From positions 1-23,030 of the forward strand of contig CAMLFK010000050.1 of assembly GCA_946479255.1 (NCBI GenBank): a DNA stretch of 23,030 bases. Reading direction: 5' to 3'. The notes below the pieces were generated by a model. That model did not search any database, had not been told where the DNA came from, and saw only the letters and a list, made by a program, of their open reading frames with translations. The stretch comes from an uncultured Oxalobacteraceae bacterium (lineage in GTDB: Bacteria; Pseudomonadota; Gammaproteobacteria; Burkholderiales; Burkholderiaceae). A program made the translations under genes and the position numbers. This document shows, piece by piece, positions 16,601-23,030 of this stretch. Numbering within the stretch: the first letter of the stretch is position 1; each line of letters starts with the position of its first letter.

Positions 16601-17057
16601 GCCAGTCGGCGCGGTAGACCTGGTACTGGTCGAACAGGTCGGACAGGCGCTCGGCCAGTTGCAGGCGGCGTTCAGGACAGCCATCGCCCAGAAAATGGCG
16701 CAGCGGCGCAAACACCGGGTCGGCCAGCAGCGCCGGCAACAGGCGCATCAGGCGCCAGGTGAGCGGGCCCTTGTCGTAGGGCGAGCGGCTCGGCACCCGT
16801 TCGCGCCCCAGCATGCCGCGGTAGGCTTCCCAGAGAAAGCGCGCCGGCAGCGCCACGCGGGTGGCGGCGTACACGCCCAGCTCCTCGGCCAGGGCGATTT
16901 TCAGCCATTCGGCCACGCCGTTGGACTGCACCAGCACGGTCTCGGACTCCAGCGGCGCCAGCGGGTAACGGCGCAGCCAGCCGAACAGGGCCGCGCGCAG
17001 TTCTTCCAGCTGATTACCGTGAAGAATGATGAGGCCGGGGGTGATGGGGGAAACCAT
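13665..17057 (-). CDS. recC: Exodeoxyribonuclease V subunit gamma RecC
   Basis: This 1130-aa protein is RecC, the scaffold subunit of RecBCD that splits the duplex and scans for Chi through inactivated helicase-like and nuclease-like domains. Recognisable blocks are the N-terminal LIILHGNQLEEL with VLVQSNGVAEWLK, then LFDQYQVYRADWL, FGMSALPYQTLQA with NPCRFYWGDI, VVVMVPDIDTFSAAI, VCLLGMNDGDFPR, and the C-terminal FLRQPARYFFRRRLGV. All align with E. coli RecC (1122 aa). I chose the ATG at 17057 because GGAG lies 4 nt upstream and the family begins there. An in-frame ATG at 17099 would add 14 unlike residues and has no ribosome site. The order is recC-recB-recD without the ptrA gene that separates recC and recB in E. 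coli. Chi specificity cannot be read from the sequence alone. Confidence 0.96.
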   Translation of the reverse strand: MVSPITPGLIILHGNQLEELRAALFGWLRRYPLAPLESETVLVQSNGVAEWLKIALAEELGVYAATRVALPARFLWEAYRGMLGRERVPSRSPYDKGPLTWRLMRLLPALLADPVFAPLRHFLGDGCPERRLQLAERLSDLFDQYQVYRADWLADWTEGRDQLRSARGEAIPLPPDQCWQAQLWRAVHASVPAWERQSGRSTIHQQFVDEIARGLEPAGRLPRRVVLFGMSALPYQTLQAVAALARHTQVLLAVPNPCRFYWGDIIDGRDLLRAERKRQRARGAIDLATVPLEEMHAHSHPLLASWGRQGRDFVRLLDEFDGARQANEQLRDDHLRIDLFSDGEGDTLLAQVQAAVRDMLPLGEHQFEPPPARDRSIEFHIAHSVQREVEVLHDQLLSWFAADTSLRPREVVVMVPDIDTFSAAIHAVFDQHKRSDPRYIPFEIGDVKDRSVNPLLVALEWLLRLPQQRCRQSEVRDLLDVPALARRFGLLDDDLPTLGQWIEGASVRWGLDQQHREGLGLGSAGEQNAWIFGVRRMLLGYASGHGASFGDIEPYAEVGGLDAALAGSLAQLIETLLAWRALLAEERTPADWGGHARALMAAFFDAAEEADRLTLAQLGDALQGWLETCDNAGFDEAVPLAVLREAWLGALDEPTLNHQFVSGGVTFCTLMPMRAVPFRVVCLLGMNDGDFPRRAGQADFDLLTLPGMARPGDRSRRDDDRYLMLEALLAARDKLYISWVGRNVRDNSEQPASVLVSQLRDYLAAGWRLDLHAMTTEHALQPFSRRYFERGGLRTYAAEWRAAHADDAALGEDLLPAYELEPDYRLKLGELATFLRQPARYFFRRRLGVSFLDADQLGEDEEPFSLDALERFFLEDTLLDDSSEPEPLDEVRASLAARAERFAREGVLPIGLVGQQWQRKLVDDLVPVRSAWLRLCARFGKAAPKLPVSLDVPGVRVEDWIDKLRSGEGGTVWLAQISSKVLDKKGGARGDRLLGPWLRQLAAAAVGQPLSGYLVARDAIVTMAPLDPDTARERMKTIVGLWRRNLDAPLPAACKTALAFLQGGDARAVYDGGFELSGEVEDEALARLWPDFAALAATGEFPLIAKELYGPLADWLGESVTIEAMMVRGD

Positions 17058-17095
17058 GATACTCCGAATATGCGCGCCGGGTTGCTGCGGGCACA

Positions 17096-17119
17096 GCATA
17101 CTATTTTTGCTGAGTATGC
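17096..17119. repeat. Perfect 7-bp dyad upstream of recC
   Basis: GCATACT (17096-17102) and AGTATGC (17113-17119) are exact reverse complements, 10 nt apart, about 40-60 nt upstream of the recC ATG. On the minus strand the near arm contains TAGTAT (17104-17099), a possible -10 for recC (4/6). The dyad could be an operator overlapping the recBCD promoter. It is not a LexA box of the CTGT-N8-ACAG type. Confidence 0.5.
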
Positions 17120-17206
17120 GGTAGGGAAACGGATTTTAAGGACCCCACCCAGGTTGGCCATCTGGCAATGATGATCAAATAACTCTACACCTGCTGTGTC
17201 AGCCGC

Positions 17207-17304
17207 GGCGCGCAATTGCCGCGCGCCTGCGCTATGATCGGCGTTAACGCGGGAGGCGAACTGGGCCTCCGATATCGGATAATGCGGCACGCCAACGGTA
17301 CAAT
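17207..17304 (+). promoter_or_regulatory. Candidate promoter and leader of the small gene divergent from recC
   Basis: A GC-rich dyad GGCGCGC-N7-GCGCGCC (17207-17227) is followed 5 nt later by TATGAT (17233-17238; 5/6 to the -10 consensus). Next comes a small hairpin, GGAGGC-N7-GCCTCC (17252-17270), and a second -10-like hexamer TACAAT (17299-17304; 5/6). Neither hexamer has a good -35 at 16-18 nt. If the first is used, the leader is about 100 nt and includes the hairpin; if the second, about 35 nt. The rest of the 289-nt recC upstream region shows no gene. Confidence 0.38.
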
Positions 17305-17346
17305 ATCTGGAATATCACTAATCGGGTGCCGTTTCGGTGCAATGGA

Positions 17347-17808
17347 ATGTCAATGGAAAAACAGCTAAACAAGCGCATCGAGGCCGATGGAAGTATCGAG
17401 CTCGCAAGTGGAAACGGCTCCTTCAGATTCCGCCGCCTCGGGCCCGGCGCATTGCTTGTCACCATTGTCGGCAACGATCAGGGCCAGTTCGGCAGCGCGG
17501 CCCTGGACGAGATCCGGCTTGAAATCATGCGCTATGGCCCGCTTGAGCTTCTGGTCGATGCCGAACAGGCCGCCCTGGTCACCACGGAAGTGAGCCAGGA
17601 ATGGACGCATTTTTTCTCAAACTCGCGCAATCAGCTCAAACGCGTCAGTGTGCTGACGGGGTCAAAGCTGGTGAACCTCACCGTTGCAATCGCCCAGCAT
17701 CTATCGCAGACCGGCAACCTGATTCAGGTCTACTCGGACCGGGAACTATTCGATGCGGCGCTGGCCCGCGCCAGCGCCCAAGTAGCCATCAAGCGCGCCC
17801 AGGGCTGA
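17347..17808 (+). CDS. Uncharacterised protein, possibly STAS/SpoIIAA-like
   Basis: This is a 153-aa cytosolic protein without signal or membrane segments. The order of elements resembles small STAS/SpoIIAA-like proteins: paired N-terminal strands (SFRFRRLGPGALLVTIVG), a helix (AALDEIRLEIMRYG), a strand with an acidic loop (LELLVDAEQAAL), a helix with Trp (VSQEWTHFFSNSR), a strand (LKRVSVLTGS), a long helix (VNLTVAIAQHL) and a final strand plus helix (LIQVYSDRELFDAALARA). I recognise the fold pattern only and cannot assign a function. No conserved phosphorylatable Ser is evident. The start is uncertain: ATG 17347, ATG 17353 (GGA 6 nt upstream) or GTG 17326. It is divergent from recBCD and convergent with the hybrid kinase. 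Confidence 0.75.
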   Translation: MSMEKQLNKRIEADGSIELASGNGSFRFRRLGPGALLVTIVGNDQGQFGSAALDEIRLEIMRYGPLELLVDAEQAALVTTEVSQEWTHFFSNSRNQLKRVSVLTGSKLVNLTVAIAQHLSQTGNLIQVYSDRELFDAALARASAQVAIKRAQG

Positions 17809-17820
17809 ACGCGGCGACGC

Positions 17821-17852
17821 TTGCCTGCATCAGGTCTTGCGGCGATAGGCAA
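17821..17852. terminator. Weak convergent dyad between the small gene and the kinase gene
   Basis: TTGCCT (17821-17826) and AGGCAA (17847-17852) are exact reverse complements with a 20-nt loop in the 61-nt gap between the two convergent stop codons. The loop is long and no T-run follows, so its role as a terminator is doubtful. Confidence 0.25.
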
Positions 17853-17869
17853 AGCCGCCGGGCAGCAAT

Positions 17870-20875
<3,006 letters not shown>

Positions 20876-20986
20876 CGTTGAATTGCCCCCTCTTTCCTGC
20901 GCATAATAATTGCTCAGTCGTCAGCATACTATTAAAGATGGTCAGTGCGTAAGGCAGACTGAGGGGAAACATCCGCGCCGCATTAT

Positions 20987-20995
20987 TGCTATCAT
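20987..20995 (+). promoter_or_regulatory. Candidate extended -10 promoter of the S9 peptidase gene
   Basis: TG-C-TATCAT matches the extended -10 form (TGn, then 5/6 of TATAAT). Transcription would start near 21002, giving a leader of about 34 nt. This argues against the in-frame ATG at 20994, which lies inside the hexamer, and for the ATG at 21036. The rest of the 160-nt divergent region with the kinase gene shows no gene. Confidence 0.42.
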
Positions 20996-21035
20996 GCTCG
21001 GCAACACGAACTTCACTTTGAAAGTGCACATCGAC

Positions 21036-23030
21036 ATGACAAAACTGGCAACAGGTATCTTGTTGGGGCTGGGGGCAATCGGCGCCGCCCAAGGGCAAAA
21101 CGCGGCCCCGGCGGACCCGTATCAATGGCTGGAAGACGTGGGCGGCGAGAAACCGCTGACCTGGGTGCGCGAGCGCAACGCTGTTGCGCAAAAGGAACTC
21201 GAAGACCGGCCCGGTTTCGCGCCGCTGCTCACGCGCCTCAAGACCATCCTCAATGCCAAGGAGCGCATCCCCTTCGTCACCAAGCACGGCGAGCATGTCT
21301 ACAACTTCTGGAGCGACGCAGCTCACGTGCGCGGCATCTGGCGCCGCACCACCCTGGAGCAGTTTCAAAGCAGCGCGCCCGCCTGGGAAACCGTGATCGA
21401 CCTGGACCAGCTGGCGCGCGACGAGAAAGAGAACTGGGTCTGGGGCGGCGTCTCCTGCCTGCCGCCGGCCGGCCAGCGCTGCCTGGTCTCGCTCTCGCGC
21501 GGCGGCGGCGACGCCCACGTGGTGCGCGAATACGATACCGCCAAACGCGGTTTCGTGGCCGACGGCTTTGTACTGCCTGAAGCCAAAGGCGGCGCGCAGT
21601 GGGTCGATGGCGATACCGTCACCGTGGCGACCGACTTCGGGCCCGGCACGATGACCAGCTCGGGCTATCCGCGCCAGGTCAAGCTGTGGAAGCGCGGTAC
21701 CGCGCTTGGGTCGGCCCAGCCTCTGTTCGAGGGCAAGGCTGACGATATGAGCGTCTCCGCCTATCACGACTTCACCCCCGGCCATCGGCTCGACTTCGTG
21801 GAACGCCAGATCACGTTTTACACCAATGAGCTGTTCCTGCGCGACGGCGACAAGCTGACAAAGATCGACAAGCCGGACGACGCCAATGCCTACACGGTAC
21901 GCGGCCAGCTGGTCATCGAACTGCGCTCGGACTGGGCGGTGGGCGGCAAGACCTACCGCCAAGGTGCGCTGCTGGCCACCAGCCTGGCCGCTTTCCTGAA
22001 GGGCGAGCGCGATTTTGCCGTGCTGTTTACTCCGAGCCCCACCACCTCGCTCGACAGCGTCACCATGACCGGCGGCGCGCTGCTGTTAAATGAACTCGAC
22101 AAGGTCAAGAACCGTGTCGTCGAGCTGCGCCTGGTGGACGGCAAGTGGCAGCGCCGGGCGGTGAGCGCGCCGGCCTTCGGTTCGCTGGGCGTATCGGCAC
22201 TCGACCAGTACAGCTCCGACCAGTACTTCCTGACCGTGACCGATTTCCTGACCCCGACCACGCTGTACCTGGGCAAAGTGGGCAGCGACGAGCGCACCCA
22301 GCTGAAAAGCATGCCGGCCTTCTTCAACGCCAAACCTTACACGGTCAAGCAGTTCCAGGTGCGCTCAAAAGACGGCACCCAGGTGCCCTACTTTGTCGTG
22401 ATGGACAAGAAGACCAAATTGAACGGCAAGAACCCGACCGTGTTGTACGGTTACGGCGGTTTCGAGATCGCCATGAAGCCGTCCTACGGCGCCATCATGG
22501 GTTCCAGCTGGCTGGAAAAAGGCGGCGTCTATGTGCTGGCCAATATCCGCGGCGGCGGCGAGTTCGGTCCGCGCTGGCACCAGGCGGCGCTCAAGCAGAA
22601 CCGCCAGAAGGCTTACGACGACTTCCTGGCAGTGGCGCAGGACCTTATCACGCGCAAGGTGACCACCCCGCGCCACCTCGGCATCATGGGCGGCAGCAAT
22701 GGCGGCCTGCTGGTCGGCGCGGCGATGACCCAGCGCCCGGACCTGTTCAACGCGGTGGTGTGCCAAGTGCCTTTGCTCGATATGCGCCGATACAACAAGC
22801 TGTTGGCTGGCGCGTCATGGATGGGCGAATACGGCGACCCGGACCAGCCGGCGGAATGGGATTTCATCAGCAAGTACTCCCCGTATCACAACGTGTCGAA
22901 AGATAAAAAGTACCCGCGCGTGCTGTTTACCACCTCGACCCGCGACGACCGGGTGCATCCGGGCCACGCGCGCAAGATGGTGGCGCTGATGCAGGAACAG
23001 GGCCACGACGTGCTGTACTGGGAGAACACC
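21036..23030 (+). CDS. Secreted S9 family (prolyl oligopeptidase) serine peptidase, 3' end missing
   Basis: The frame is open from 21036 to the window end (665 codons, no stop). The N-terminus (MTKLATGILLGLGAIGAAQG) is a signal peptide, so the enzyme acts in the periplasm or outside. PADPYQWLEDV is the typical entry to the S9A N-terminal region, followed by a beta-propeller-like stretch. The alpha/beta-hydrolase part begins near VLYGYGGF. The nucleophile is Ser554 in GGSNGG, and the acid is in the DDRVHPGH block (D637/D638). The frame stops at YWENT, where the family normally continues within a few residues to the catalytic His (ENTEGGHGA), so only the last part is missing. Members cut short peptides after proline or related residues. 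The ribosome site is weak (GAAAG about 12 nt upstream). An ATG at 20994 is less likely. Confidence 0.93.
   Translation, partial: MTKLATGILLGLGAIGAAQGQNAAPADPYQWLEDVGGEKPLTWVRERNAVAQKELEDRPGFAPLLTRLKTILNAKERIPFVTKHGEHVYNFWSDAAHVRGIWRRTTLEQFQSSAPAWETVIDLDQLARDEKENWVWGGVSCLPPAGQRCLVSLSRGGGDAHVVREYDTAKRGFVADGFVLPEAKGGAQWVDGDTVTVATDFGPGTMTSSGYPRQVKLWKRGTALGSAQPLFEGKADDMSVSAYHDFTPGHRLDFVERQITFYTNELFLRDGDKLTKIDKPDDANAYTVRGQLVIELRSDWAVGGKTYRQGALLATSLAAFLKGERDFAVLFTPSPTTSLDSVTMTGGALLLNELDKVKNRVVELRLVDGKWQRRAVSAPAFGSLGVSALDQYSSDQYFLTVTDFLTPTTLYLGKVGSDERTQLKSMPAFFNAKPYTVKQFQVRSKDGTQVPYFVVMDKKTKLNGKNPTVLYGYGGFEIAMKPSYGAIMGSSWLEKGGVYVLANIRGGGEFGPRWHQAALKQNRQKAYDDFLAVAQDLITRKVTTPRHLGIMGGSNGGLLVGAAMTQRPDLFNAVVCQVPLLDMRRYNKLLAGASWMGEYGDPDQPAEWDFISKYSPYHNVSKDKKYPRVLFTTSTRDDRVHPGHARKMVALMQEQGHDVLYWENT

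Overview
The window looks like ordinary chromosomal DNA of a high-GC betaproteobacterium, most likely an Oxalobacteraceae member (Massilia, Duganella or Janthinobacterium type). This rests on the strong G/C third-position bias, a DUF3460 gene (a small family typical of Betaproteobacteria) and the gene content. The genus is an inference. I see no integrase, transposase, phage gene, tRNA, rRNA or CRISPR array.

Layout. 1-1125 (+) is the C-terminal two thirds of an electron-transfer-flavoprotein:ubiquinone oxidoreductase, cut by the left edge. It converges on a PAS-GGDEF-EAL protein (1282-3516, -) across a pair of inverted dRS3-like repeats. Next come an unrecognised 139-aa protein (3633-4052, -) and, divergently, a 70-aa DUF3460 protein (4136-4348, +) with a dyad-rich shared promoter region. 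The DUF3460 gene converges on a Tat-exported M15/YcbK-like murein peptidase (4367-5017, -), whose likely terminator lies inside the end of the DUF3460 gene. A GNAT acetyltransferase (5118-5639, -) is divergent from a sulfate-binding periplasmic protein (5835-6845, +). A PBP7/PbpG-like D-Ala-D-Ala endopeptidase (7137-8057, +) follows and ends in a clear intrinsic terminator.

The centre (8114-17057, -) is a complete recC-recB-recD operon with a 2-nt gap and a 4-nt overlap between genes. It encodes the RecBCD helicase-nuclease for double-strand break repair and degradation of foreign linear DNA. Divergent from recC is a small protein that may be STAS/SpoIIAA-like (17347-17808, +). It converges on a large hybrid histidine kinase with CHASE, PAS, HisKA, HATPase, REC and HPt modules (17870-20875, -). 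The right edge holds a secreted S9 prolyl-oligopeptidase-family enzyme (21036-23030, +), cut probably just before its catalytic His.

The genes are mostly single transcription units; only recCBD is a clear operon. Two envelope themes recur (peptidoglycan hydrolases, exported proteins), along with two signalling proteins (c-di-GMP turnover and a phosphorelay). I did not find a convincing new multi-gene system. The best leads are small regulatory structures: twin dyads around the DUF3460 promoter, a terminator embedded in an opposing coding end, a 19-bp dyad upstream of pbpG, a degenerate GGDEF metal site, and two unrecognised small proteins.
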